Position numbers and translations under genes: made by a program. Shown piece after piece: positions 34,057 to 42,809 of a stretch of DNA of 64,000 nucleotides. The notes beneath the pieces were generated by a model that made no database searches, was not told where the DNA came from, and saw only the letters and a program-made list of their open reading frames with translations. Origin of the DNA: Diaminobutyricibacter sp. McL0608 (GTDB lineage Bacteria > Actinomycetota > Actinomycetes > Actinomycetales > Microbacteriaceae); assembly GCF_039613825.1 (NCBI RefSeq), contig NZ_CP154826.1, positions 3,224,001 through 3,288,000 on the forward strand, given 5' to 3'. The stretch's first letter is position 1, and every line of letters starts with the position of its first letter.

Positions 34057-36198
34057 CTAGGAGAGGCGCCGGAGTACCGTAAGGGCGCTGGAGTAGTCCG
34101 CCTGAGAGGCGGACATCACATCGCGCGAAGTGTCCGGGTCAGACACAATGGGGATGCCCCAGCAAGTGAGGAGCGCGCCGCGATATTCGGCGCTTCTTGA
34201 CTCGTCGCGGTACGTCGCGTTGGGGTCGAGGCCGCGCAGCCGCAACCGCCGGGGTGTCTCCGAAAGCGACCGATGCGGCTCGTAGGACAGGACGACGACC
34301 TGATCCTCGTCGATGTACTGGAGTGCGGAGTAGTCGCGTCCCGGCTCGCCGCCGAGTCGATGTAGCGTACCCAGCTGCACGGTCTTGCGGATGCGCTTGT
34401 ACGCCTCGATGTGCTCAGCGCTGCGTGCGAGATCGGTCTCACTCCACGACCTCAGGTCTCCGCCAAGGCCCATGCTGCCCGCCATGGCGACGTGGAAGCG
34501 ATAGTCGAGGGGAATTCGTCGTCCCGTAAGCGGGTTCACCTCATCAGTCACCCAGGCGTACATAACCTGCGCAGGGTAGATCTGCGAGAACCCGCTCTGG
34601 ATCACCTGCCGGTCAAGAGCGTCGGTCGCGTCGCTCGGCCACACCTGGTCGGTGCGGGCCAGGATGCCGAGATCCACCCGTCCCCCACCACCCGCACATG
34701 ACTCGATCGTCAGCCAGGGATGGGCACGACGCAGTTCATCCATGATCCAATAGACCCCCCGCGTGTGTTCGATCCACACCCAATCCTGTCGGTCCGGGTC
34801 CGCGGGCCAGCCCGCTTGGGTGAACGAACGGTTCATGTCCCACTTGAGGAAGTCGACGTGGTGTTCAGAAACGAGCGCGCTGAGCCACGAGAACGCCCAC
34901 TCGCGCACGTCGGGGCGCGCGAAGTTGAGCACAAGCTGTTTGCGCTGCTCGTCACGTCGGCGGCCGGGCCAGTGCAGCACCCACTCTGGTTTCTCGCGGT
35001 AGAGATCGCTGTCCGGGTTCACCATCTCGGGCTCTACCCAGAGCCCGAAGTTCATCCCCAATTCCCTGATCGTGGTGACGAACGGAGCGACACCATTGGG
35101 GAACTTGGTCGTATTGACCGTCCAATCACCGAGCCCGGATGCTGAACTGTTCCGACTGCCGAACCAGCCATCGTCCAGGACGAAGGTTTCGACGCCGATG
35201 GCTGCGGCGCGGCGAGCGAGGTCGCTCTGATTCTCCTCTGTGACGTCGAACCACGTGGCTTCCCATGCGTTGTACTCGATCGGTCGCACATTCTCTGGGC
35301 GCGGAAGGACGTGAGCTCTGACATAGTGATGCCACGCCTGGCTTGTGCCGCCGAAGCCTTCCGCGCAATAAAGCCCGAGGAAGCGCGGTGTTTCGAGCCG
35401 TTCCCCAGGCTCCAAGCGCCAGGAAAGGCCATCGTGTCCGAAGCCGCCCGTGATAGACACTCCGCCTTCAGCTCGTCGCGTTGTCGTGATGCGCCAGCTC
35501 CCACTCCACGCCAACGTAAGTGAGTGCACCTCTCCGTGCTGCTCCGTGGCTGTGCCATCGTCGATCATGACCCAGGGATCCGACTGGTGTCCTGTCGTGC
35601 CGTGCCGGCTGCCGATGGTGTGTTCACCCCGGCCGACCTCGCGTCGTTCAAGCTGATTTTCGCCGGCCCAATATCCGTGGGCGGTGGACTGACGATAACC
35701 GGTTTGGTCAGGAATGACCCAGTTAGCCGAATCGGCCCTCAGGATCTGGATAGGCTCGGGGCCCCCGTTTGCGACGGTCACCCAACGCTCGATCACGTTG
35801 CTGTCTTGGTGCACGGTGTACCGCAACTCCACTTGCAGCCCAAAGCTGCGGTCGACAAGGTGGAGCGTGAGCGTGCGGCCGACGACTTCCGAGCGTTCGT
35901 ATGACAGCTCCACCGACCGCACTCCGCCGGCGAAGACAACCTGAAGCGAGGGCACTCCCCAGTGCACACCGCCGTCGACGGGCAGTTGTTCGTCGATTTC
36001 ACTTGGACGCTGAAAACTGGAGAACATCCTGGTCCGCTCGCTCGGCGCGAAGTCGTTCTCCACCCCCGCCGGAAGGGTGGCGCCCCAGTACTTCTGTACA
36101 GGTGTTCCCTCTGCATCAAGGCCGACAATGTAGCTGGAGCCGGGTGTGCGCAAGTGCCACACCCTGGCGTCGCTACTCGTCAGAATCCATTCATTCAA
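34057..36198 (-). CDS. GH36 alpha-galactosidase
   Basis: This 713-residue protein shows the GH36 layout: an N-terminal beta-supersandwich, a central barrel from about residue 300 (EYNAWEATWFDVTEE, FVLDDGWFGSRN, FGLWVEPEMVNPDSDLY) and a C-terminal sandwich. The nucleophile is D454 in FLKWDMNRSF and the acid/base D523 in WPSDATDALDR; the substrate-specificity block CAGGGGRVD is also present. It removes terminal alpha-galactose from raffinose-type sugars in the cytosol. There is no signal peptide, so it acts on sugars imported by the ABC system of the same operon. AGGAGA precedes its start. Confidence 0.95.
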   Translation of the reverse strand: MNEWILTSSDARVWHLRTPGSSYIVGLDAEGTPVQKYWGATLPAGVENDFAPSERTRMFSSFQRPSEIDEQLPVDGGVHWGVPSLQVVFAGGVRSVELSYERSEVVGRTLTLHLVDRSFGLQVELRYTVHQDSNVIERWVTVANGGPEPIQILRADSANWVIPDQTGYRQSTAHGYWAGENQLERREVGRGEHTIGSRHGTTGHQSDPWVMIDDGTATEQHGEVHSLTLAWSGSWRITTTRRAEGGVSITGGFGHDGLSWRLEPGERLETPRFLGLYCAEGFGGTSQAWHHYVRAHVLPRPENVRPIEYNAWEATWFDVTEENQSDLARRAAAIGVETFVLDDGWFGSRNSSASGLGDWTVNTTKFPNGVAPFVTTIRELGMNFGLWVEPEMVNPDSDLYREKPEWVLHWPGRRRDEQRKQLVLNFARPDVREWAFSWLSALVSEHHVDFLKWDMNRSFTQAGWPADPDRQDWVWIEHTRGVYWIMDELRRAHPWLTIESCAGGGGRVDLGILARTDQVWPSDATDALDRQVIQSGFSQIYPAQVMYAWVTDEVNPLTGRRIPLDYRFHVAMAGSMGLGGDLRSWSETDLARSAEHIEAYKRIRKTVQLGTLHRLGGEPGRDYSALQYIDEDQVVVLSYEPHRSLSETPRRLRLRGLDPNATYRDESRSAEYRGALLTCWGIPIVSDPDTSRDVMSASQADYSSALTVLRRLS

Positions 36199-36262
36199 TC
36201 TCAGTCTCCTCGCAGTGGTTCAGGTCGTTCGGTGTCTTGCGCGTCGGCGCCCATCAGCGCGT

Positions 36263-37306
36263 TCAGAGTTCCGTCCAATCGAGGATGACTTTGCCGCCGT
36301 GTGCCGATGCTGCTGCGGCGAACCCGTCTTCCCAGCGGCTCGCCGGGAACCGGTCGGAGACGATCGAGGCGATCGCGGTGCGCAGCGTCGCGCTGGTCTG
36401 CAGCATCGCGCCCATCGCGTTCCAGGTCTCGAACATCTCACGACCGTAGATGCCCTTGAGGGTGAGCATGTGGGTGACCACGATTCCCCAGTCGACGGCG
36501 ATCTGGGTCGACGGCAGGCCGAGCATCGCGATCCGTCCGCCGTGGTTCATGTTCTCGATCATCTGCGGCAGCGCGGTCGGGGCGCCGCTCATCTCGAACC
36601 CGACGTCGAAGCCTTCGCGCATGCCGAGCGCGGTCTGCGCATCCCGGATGGTCGCGTTGCGCACATCGACGGTGAAATCGGCGCCCATCCCTTCGGCGAG
36701 CGCCAGCCGGTCGGGGCTGATGTCGGTTCCGACGATGAACCGGGCGCCCACGTGGCGGGCGACCGCGATCGCCATCAGGCCGATCGGTCCGCAGCCGGCG
36801 ACCAGCACATCCTCACCCACCACCGGGAACGCGAGAGCGGTGTGCACCGCGTTGCCGAGCGGGTCGAAGAGCGCACCGACGTCGGGCTCGATCGAGGAGT
36901 GATGCACCCACGCGTTGGTCGCAGGCAGCGTGAGGTATTCGGCGAAGGCGCCGTTGCGCTGCACGCCGAGGCCCTGCGTGCGGATGCACATCTGCCGGCG
37001 TCCGGCACGGCAGTTGCGGCAGGTCCCGCAGACGATGTGGCCCTCGCCGGAGACCAGGTCGCCGACAGCGACGTCGTGCACCAGCGGGCCGACCTCGACG
37101 ACCTCGCCGAAGAACTCGTGCCCGGGGATCAGCGGAGCCTTGACGGCCGAGGCCGCCCAATCGTCCCAGCGCAAGATGTGCAGGTCAGTCCCGCAGATAC
37201 CGGTGCGCAGCACGCGGACCTTGACATCTTCCGGCCCGGTCTCGGGCTCGGGAACGTCGATCAGTTCGAGGCCTGCTGCAGCCTCGGCTTTGTACAGCGC
37301 TTTCAT
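36263..37306 (-). CDS. tdh: L-threonine 3-dehydrogenase-like zinc alcohol dehydrogenase
   Basis: This 347-residue medium-chain dehydrogenase has the catalytic zinc ligands in GICGTDLHI and [10 protein letters not shown], the structural zinc cluster [15 protein letters not shown], and the NAD fold [22 protein letters not shown]. The C-terminal blocks [27 protein letters not shown] and [13 protein letters not shown] are hallmarks of threonine dehydrogenase (threonine to 2-amino-3-ketobutyrate). However, its usual partner Kbl is absent and it sits between an alpha-galactosidase and a Gfo/Idh/MocA gene. A sugar or polyol dehydrogenase role in this operon is therefore possible. The start ATG has AGGAAAAG upstream. 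Confidence 0.85.
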   Translation of the reverse strand: MKALYKAEAAAGLELIDVPEPETGPEDVKVRVLRTGICGTDLHILRWDDWAASAVKAPLIPGHEFFGEVVEVGPLVHDVAVGDLVSGEGHIVCGTCRNCRAGRRQMCIRTQGLGVQRNGAFAEYLTLPATNAWVHHSSIEPDVGALFDPLGNAVHTALAFPVVGEDVLVAGCGPIGLMAIAVARHVGARFIVGTDISPDRLALAEGMGADFTVDVRNATIRDAQTALGMREGFDVGFEMSGAPTALPQMIENMNHGGRIAMLGLPSTQIAVDWGIVVTHMLTLKGIYGREMFETWNAMGAMLQTSATLRTAIASIVSDRFPASRWEDGFAAAASAHGGKVILDWTEL

Positions 37307-37364
37307 TGCTTTTCCTCGCCTCGCCGGCCGAACTCAGCCGTCGTTCGATCATGACCTTGCGTCA

Positions 37365-38543
37365 TCAGCTGATGACGCGGGTGGGCTGTCCTGCGTCGAA
37401 GTACGCGATCAGGTCCGGGTCGAGCGCGGGGACGTCGAGCGCGCATCCCGCGCCGCGCAAGGACTCGGTGGCGCATACCCCGGCAGCAACGGCAGCCCGT
37501 GCCGCGATGGGCGACGTCTCCGTGGTTCCACCGCCACGCACGAAGTCGACGAACTCACTGATCAACAAATCATCGGCACCCCCGTGACCGCCCTCAGCCT
37601 CGGGAACGACGAAAGTCTCATCGGCTGGGGCACTCGAGGCATGCCTGCGGTTCCATAACCTGACTTCGGCATTGGACTCGTCGCCGACGTTCTCGATGCG
37701 TCCTTCAGTGCCGATCACGGTGTAGTTGCGCCAGTAGTCGGGGGTGAAATGGCATTGCTGGTAGGAGGCGAGAACGCCGTTCTCGAGCACCATGTTCATC
37801 ATCGAGATGTCTTCAACGTCGACCACCGGGTTGAGTCCGGTCTGTGTCGTTGGAGGCCAGTTGTCCAGACTGAACCAGTCGCGCATCCGCTCACCGGATC
37901 GGTCGCGCCTGTCGTCGATGCCGCCGTAAACACTCAAAGAGCCGAACGCCTGTACCCGGGTGCTGTACCCGCCAGCCAACCAATGGATCACATCGAGGTC
38001 ATGCGCGCCCTTCTGCAGCAGGAGGCCGACAGAATGAGACCGGTCGGCGTGCCAGTCCTTGAAGTAGTAATCGCCGCCGTTGCCAACGAAATGCCGGCAC
38101 CACACAGCCTTGACATCACCGATTCTGCCGTCCTGGATCAGCCGACGCATCAGAGTCACTACCGGCATGTGCCGCATGTTGTGACCCACGTAGAGACGGC
38201 TGCCCGAGCGATATGCGGCCTCCAGGATCTTGTCGCAATCCTCGATCGAGGTTGCCAGGGGCTTCTCGCAGAACACAGCAACCCCAGCCTCCAGGGCGCG
38301 GACCGCCACCGATGCGTGCTGATCGTCGGGCGTGAGAACCATCACCGCGTCCACCCCGGACGCGAGCAACTCGTCCAAGTCCGCGGTGATCATTGCATCG
38401 GGGAATGTACTGTGGGCCTCTGCCCGCGACCTCTCGTTGAGGTCGCACACCGCCGTGACTCGCGAGCCTCGTCCCGGTCTGTGCGCCTCGAGCGCGAGAT
38501 GCCCCCTCAGACCGAATCCGACGACACCGATCTTTACGTCCAC
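37365..38543 (-). CDS. Gfo/Idh/MocA-family oxidoreductase (2)
   Basis: This 392-residue protein has the N-terminal Rossmann fold (DVKIGVVGFGLRGHLALEAHRPGRGSRV), the catalytic motif VFCEKPLATS, and the second-domain motif QKGAHDLDVIHWLAGGYSTRVQAFGSLSVYGG. These are close to glycosidase-type or sugar-oxidising members of the family. It starts with GTG, overlapping the end of the LacI gene by ten bases, with AAGGAAGTG upstream. The likely role is NAD-dependent oxidation or epimerisation of a galactoside or its product. Some relatives are GH109-type hydrolases, so a glycosidase role cannot be excluded. Confidence 0.85.
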   Translation of the reverse strand: MDVKIGVVGFGLRGHLALEAHRPGRGSRVTAVCDLNERSRAEAHSTFPDAMITADLDELLASGVDAVMVLTPDDQHASVAVRALEAGVAVFCEKPLATSIEDCDKILEAAYRSGSRLYVGHNMRHMPVVTLMRRLIQDGRIGDVKAVWCRHFVGNGGDYYFKDWHADRSHSVGLLLQKGAHDLDVIHWLAGGYSTRVQAFGSLSVYGGIDDRRDRSGERMRDWFSLDNWPPTTQTGLNPVVDVEDISMMNMVLENGVLASYQQCHFTPDYWRNYTVIGTEGRIENVGDESNAEVRLWNRRHASSAPADETFVVPEAEGGHGGADDLLISEFVDFVRGGGTTETSPIAARAAVAAGVCATESLRGAGCALDVPALDPDLIAYFDAGQPTRVIS

Positions 38544-39580
38544 GAGTGTTCACTTCCTTCTTGTTTGCGATTCTGTTTGGTTGCGGTCGATTCCCTCACG
38601 ATCAGCGACCACGGGAACTCGTGCACACGCCCGGGCTCCCCCTCTAGAGCGGTAGCCCTACTCACGATCACTTCGGCCTGACGGCGGTAGAAATCCTCCG
38701 GGCCGACGGTGCTCAAGGACGGCTGGATCAGACTTCCGTCCGGGGTGTTGCCGACGCCGATGACCGCGACGTCGTCGGGAACCCGCAAACCAAGCCAATG
38801 CGCAGCGCTGATCGCCGCTATCGCGGCGAAGTCAGTTGTCGCATAGACAGTTGCTGGCCGGTCATCACCCGAGAGGAGGCCAACAGCGGCGGTGAATGCA
38901 CTGGCTTGGGTGTCCTCGAAGAAAGCGACGCGATCGTCGCGCACGGCCAGGCCTTTCTCGGCGAGGACATCTGCGTACACCGTGAACCGGCTGGGTACTC
39001 GGCTGTCGTAGGCGGTCCTGGTTGTCAGGCAGGCGACATCGGTGTGTTCAGTAAGGATGTGCTCGACGGCGAGACGGCAGCCGGGCAGCGCTTTCGAGCG
39101 GATCACATCAAATCCGTCCGGTTCAAGCGTCTCATCGAACACGACAAGACGCTGACCGCGAGCAACCAGGGACGCGAGCTTGCTCCGCGCACTTTCGACG
39201 TCACCGACACGGTCGACATACGCCACGTCGCATTGCAATTGCTCCAACGCGCCGAACCAGTCACCGTCGGCCTGGATCACCGTTGTCAGACTTTGGTCGT
39301 TAGCAGCGCGATTAACAGCGTCGGCGACGGCGAGCGACCACGGGTCGCTGAGCATATGTAACGACAGTTGCACAAGCCCGTTGCGGCCCGTCCGCACCGC
39401 TTGCGCTGACCGGTTTGGATGATAGTCCAAGGCGCGCGCGGCCTCGCGCACGCGTTGAGCCGTGGTCTCGGAAACCCCTGGAGCGCCTCCTGAGCGTCCG
39501 GAGAGTACGTACGAGACGGTTGCCGTCGATACGCGCGCTTCCTCGGCAACCATCCGAAGTGTGGTTCGCTTCTGTGTCAT
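38534..39580 (-). CDS. LacI-family regulator of the galactoside operon
   Basis: This 348-residue protein has an N-terminal HTH (LRMVAEEARVSTATVSYVLSGRSGG), a hinge LDYHPNRSAQAVRTGR, and an effector domain with LRVPDDVAVIGVGNTPDGSLIQPSLSTVG. The ATG at 39580 is preferred because AAGGATGAG lies at the right distance; a longer frame overlaps the permease. The gene sits inside the operon between permease and oxidoreductase. It is the natural binder of the GTTAAACGTTTAAC palindrome at 42752, which is a typical LacI-family operator. Confidence 0.9.
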   Translation of the reverse strand: MTQKRTTLRMVAEEARVSTATVSYVLSGRSGGAPGVSETTAQRVREAARALDYHPNRSAQAVRTGRNGLVQLSLHMLSDPWSLAVADAVNRAANDQSLTTVIQADGDWFGALEQLQCDVAYVDRVGDVESARSKLASLVARGQRLVVFDETLEPDGFDVIRSKALPGCRLAVEHILTEHTDVACLTTRTAYDSRVPSRFTVYADVLAEKGLAVRDDRVAFFEDTQASAFTAAVGLLSGDDRPATVYATTDFAAIAAISAAHWLGLRVPDDVAVIGVGNTPDGSLIQPSLSTVGPEDFYRRQAEVIVSRATALEGEPGRVHEFPWSLIVRESTATKQNRKQEGSEHSWT

Positions 39581-39585
39581 CGGGC

Positions 39586-40461
39586 TCATCCTTTCGTCCC
39601 TGAGAACGCGATTCCCTGGATGAACTGTTTCTGCAGTATCGCGAACGTGATCAGCATCGGAATCGTCGCGAGCAGCGCACTGGCCATCAGAATAGGGAAA
39701 TTCGTCAGGTGGATCCCGACCATCTGGGCGAGGCCAACCGATAGGGGCATCTTGTCGGGATCCGTTGTGATCACGAGCGGCCAGAGCAGATCGTTCCACG
39801 ACCACAGCACGGTGAAGACCGTGAGCGCGACGATGCCCGGTTTGGCCAGGGGTAGCATCACCCTCCAGAACGTCTGCCAGACGTTAGCTCCGTCTATCCG
39901 CGCCGCTTCCTCCAATTCGACCGGCATCGACATGAAGAACTGGCGCATCAGGAACGTGCCGAATGCACTGAAGATCCCAGGGACGATCAAGCCCTGAAGA
40001 GTGTTCAGCCACCCGAGAGCCTGGACGATCTCGTACTGCGGCAGCAAGTAGAGCTGTGACGGCACCATCAGTACCGAGAGGAAGACGATGAAAACGACAT
40101 TGCGCCCCTTGAACGGAATGCGCGCGAACGCGTAGCCCGCCATAGTGCACAGAACCACCTGACCCAAGGTGCGGCCCACCGTCAGTACCACGGAGTTGAG
40201 GAACATCTGCCCGAAGGGTATCGATTCGAAGACGGCGGCGAAGTTGGTGAAGAGCCAGGGGCTGGGAATGATCTGCGGCGGCACCTGGACAGAGCCGGCG
40301 AAGGTCTTGAATGCGGTCAAGACTTGCCATACGAACGGGAAAACCATGATCAGGGCACCGACGCTCAGCAGAACGTGCACCACGACCGGCGGCCTGCTTC
40401 TACGCACCGGCTGTCTGCTGGCGGGCGCTGCCGCTCGGGATCGCGTCGAAGCGCTATTCAT
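39586..40461 (-). CDS. ABC galactoside importer permease, MalG type
   Basis: This 291-residue membrane protein has six segments and an EAA loop (ELEEAARIDGANVWQTFWRVMLPLAKPG). Large blocks agree with the permease at 8302-9162, such as GYAFARIPFKGRNVVFIVFLS and FSAFGTFLMRQFFM, so it is a paralogue. It overlaps its partner by eight bases and ends six bases before the LacI start. Through the GH36 gene in the same operon, the substrate is probably an alpha-galactoside. Confidence 0.95.
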   Translation of the reverse strand: MNSASTRSRAAAPASRQPVRRSRPPVVVHVLLSVGALIMVFPFVWQVLTAFKTFAGSVQVPPQIIPSPWLFTNFAAVFESIPFGQMFLNSVVLTVGRTLGQVVLCTMAGYAFARIPFKGRNVVFIVFLSVLMVPSQLYLLPQYEIVQALGWLNTLQGLIVPGIFSAFGTFLMRQFFMSMPVELEEAARIDGANVWQTFWRVMLPLAKPGIVALTVFTVLWSWNDLLWPLVITTDPDKMPLSVGLAQMVGIHLTNFPILMASALLATIPMLITFAILQKQFIQGIAFSGTKG

Positions 40462-41431
40462 AGTGCACCCACTTCTTCTGCAGCCGGAACTGAATCACGG
40501 TCAGGACGAGGATGATTATCAAGAGGAGAAACGCGATCGCCGCCGCATATCCCCGATCGTTGTCGAGGAACCCGGCTTGGTAGAAGAGGTAGACGATGGT
40601 TCGGGTATCCGGCATGGCCGGGTTGGTACGTCCGATCATCATGTAGACCAGGTCGAAAACCTGTAGCGCGCCGATCACACTGATCACGCTGACGAAGAAG
40701 ATGCTCGGGCTCAGCAGCGGCACAGTGATCGAAAAGAACTTCCGCACAGGCCCCGCGCCATCGAGGTCCGCCGCCTCCATCACCGTGTCAGGAATGCTCA
40801 GGAGTCCTGCCATGAAGATCACGATGTTCGTTCCGAGTCCTGCCCAGATCCCCACAACGGCCACCGCGATCAGTGCTGTTGCCGGATTGGTCAGCCACGA
40901 GGTGCCCTGGATACCCACCAAGCTGAGCGTCTCGTTGAGGATTCCGTAGTCGCCGTTGTAGAGCATCCGCCAGACCAGGGCAATTGCCGCTGGCATGGTG
41001 ACGACCGGAAGGAAGTACAGCAGGCGATAGAAGCTTCGCCCCCTTAACCCTTTTGTGTTCAGTAACGCCGCGATCGCCACAGCAATCGGCACACCGAGTA
41101 GAGCGACGAACGTGTAGATCGCGGTATTGCGGAGCGCGCCGAGCAGGTCCGGGTCGCTGAACAGCGATGCGTAGTTGGCGAATCCCACCCATGTCGAACC
41201 GCCGAAGGCGCCCGACTTGGTAAACGAGAGAATGAACGTACGAATTGTGGGCCAGAGGTAGAAGACGGTCAGACCGAGAGCGGTGGGGCCGATGAACAGG
41301 AGCGCCCACCACGGCGACTGCCTCGGTCCCCGACGGCGCGACGCCGCCCGGGGGCGCGCCCCGCCCGGCGCCGGGATGGTACCCGACGCCGGAACGGAAC
41401 GCTCCAACGGCCTTGTGGTTGCAACGGACAC
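40454..41431 (-). CDS. ABC galactoside importer permease, MalF type
   Basis: This 325-residue protein has a basic, proline-rich cytoplasmic start (PGGARPRAASRRRGPRQ), then six membrane segments from LLFIGPTALGLTVFYLWP, and an EAA loop (VMEAADLDGAGPVRKFFSITVPLLSP). It resembles the permease at 9155-10117 in many blocks, among them FYRLLYFLPVVTMPAAI and WRMLYNGDYG. The GTG start has AAGGAG upstream. The gene follows the binding protein by six bases. Confidence 0.95.
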   Translation of the reverse strand: MSVATTRPLERSVPASGTIPAPGGARPRAASRRRGPRQSPWWALLFIGPTALGLTVFYLWPTIRTFILSFTKSGAFGGSTWVGFANYASLFSDPDLLGALRNTAIYTFVALLGVPIAVAIAALLNTKGLRGRSFYRLLYFLPVVTMPAAIALVWRMLYNGDYGILNETLSLVGIQGTSWLTNPATALIAVAVVGIWAGLGTNIVIFMAGLLSIPDTVMEAADLDGAGPVRKFFSITVPLLSPSIFFVSVISVIGALQVFDLVYMMIGRTNPAMPDTRTIVYLFYQAGFLDNDRGYAAAIAFLLLIIILVLTVIQFRLQKKWVHYE

Positions 41432-41437
41432 GAGTGA

Positions 41438-42694
41438 CTACTCCTTGTCCAGCGCGGCCTGCATCTGCCTGGCGAGCTCCTTGAGGCCAGCCTCCGGGGT
41501 CACGCTGAGTGCCCACACCTGCGAGAGGATGCTGTCTTCGCTGCTGTTCCACGCGGCCGTGTTCTTCGAGACCGGGTATGGAACGGCCGTCTTGAGCTCA
41601 TCGATGAATGTCGAGAGATGGTAGTTCGGCATTGAGTCCACCCACAGTTGCTGCGTACCGTTGTATGCGGGTATGACGGCACCGACCTTGGCCGTGATGA
41701 GCGCGGCCTGTTTGCCACTGGCGAACTCAGCGAACTTCTTGGCGAGATCCAGGTGCGCGGACTTTGCGTTGGCCACGTTTGCGAGGCCGTGAATCACGCT
41801 CTGGCTTCCGTCATGCCCCTTGGGCAGCGGCGCGACATCGATGTCGTTCTTGATGGCGTCATTGCTGTTGAAAGTGCCCGCGCTCCACGAGCCACTCCAA
41901 TACATCGCGACCTTGCCCGAAGTGAACATGTCCTCCGGCGCAGTATCGGTCATTTGCTGCTGGGTCGGCGAGACTCCGTCTTTGATCTGGTCAACCCAGA
42001 AGTCGATGCCTTTGAGTGCCTCGGGCGAACCGTAACCGGACTTCGTGCCGGCCTTGTTGATGACATAACCGCCAGCCTGGGGAATCGTGTTGTAGTAATT
42101 CTGCTGGTTATTCAGCGCTGCTGCGCTGCCCCAAACTCCCTTGGCCTTGTTGGTCAGCGCTTTGGCGTCCGAGAGGTAGTCGTCCCAAGTCCAACCCGCT
42201 TTGGGGTAAGCGAGACCAGCAGCATCGAACAGCTTCTTGTTGTACCAGACACCGATTGTGTCGAAGTCCTTCGGCGCTCCATACTGCTTGCCGTCATAGG
42301 TGTAGAGGTCGACCAGACCTTTGGGGTAGTTGCTGGTGTCAAAAGTCAGCGGGGCCAGCTGCCCATTCGACGCATAAAGCTGGAAGTTCGGGCCATTCAT
42401 CCAGAACACGTCCGGGCCGCTGCCCCCGGAGAGCGACGTCTGAAGCTTGGTGAAGTAGTCGGCGTGCGGGGTCATCTCCTCCTCGACCGTAACGTTCGGG
42501 TTCGCCTTCTCGAACGCGGCAATGATCTGATCCTGCATGGGCGACGGCGACTTGTCCCAGCTCGCATAGCGCAGAGTGACATGAGCGTTGGTGTCACCGG
42601 CTTGCGATGAGGAGCAGGCCGAGAGGCCCGCCAGGCCCAGCACGGCGGCGGCGAGTATGGCTGCCGTTCGGTGGTGTTTTGATAGGTGGCGCAT
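41438..42694 (-). CDS. ABC galactoside-binding lipoprotein (copy 3)
   Basis: This is a 418-residue solute-binding lipoprotein. The signal (HRTAAILAAAVLGLAGLSAC) ends in a lipobox Cys. The mature part has MTPHADYFTKLQTSLSGGSGPDVFWMNGPNFQLYASNG and VAMYWSGSWSAGTFN. It is homologous to the protein of 10131-11432, which matches the paralogy of the permeases. It is the first gene of the galactoside operon, with AAAGGAGA before the ATG and a palindromic operator 58-71 bases upstream. Confidence 0.95.
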   Translation of the reverse strand: MRHLSKHHRTAAILAAAVLGLAGLSACSSSQAGDTNAHVTLRYASWDKSPSPMQDQIIAAFEKANPNVTVEEEMTPHADYFTKLQTSLSGGSGPDVFWMNGPNFQLYASNGQLAPLTFDTSNYPKGLVDLYTYDGKQYGAPKDFDTIGVWYNKKLFDAAGLAYPKAGWTWDDYLSDAKALTNKAKGVWGSAAALNNQQNYYNTIPQAGGYVINKAGTKSGYGSPEALKGIDFWVDQIKDGVSPTQQQMTDTAPEDMFTSGKVAMYWSGSWSAGTFNSNDAIKNDIDVAPLPKGHDGSQSVIHGLANVANAKSAHLDLAKKFAEFASGKQAALITAKVGAVIPAYNGTQQLWVDSMPNYHLSTFIDELKTAVPYPVSKNTAAWNSSEDSILSQVWALSVTPEAGLKELARQMQAALDKE

Positions 42695-42751
42695 CTATTT
42701 CTCCTTTGACTGTAGGTGGCACGGACTTTCAGAACTTGCGTAATCATTGCG

Positions 42752-42765
42752 GTTAAACGTTTAAC
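42752..42765. promoter_or_regulatory. Perfect palindromic operator GTTAAACGTTTAAC
   Basis: This 14-base perfect palindrome with central CG has the form of a LacI-family operator. It lies 58 bases upstream of the first gene of the galactoside operon, and about 45 bases beyond the end of the neighbouring TIM-barrel gene. The LacI gene at 38534-39580 in the operon is the likely binder. It is related to, but distinct from, the CGTTAAATCGATTTAC sites of the other cluster. Confidence 0.7.
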
Positions 42766-42809
42766 AAACGGATCACTCGAATGAGCCCGATCGGAGTTGA
42801 TGGTCAGTG

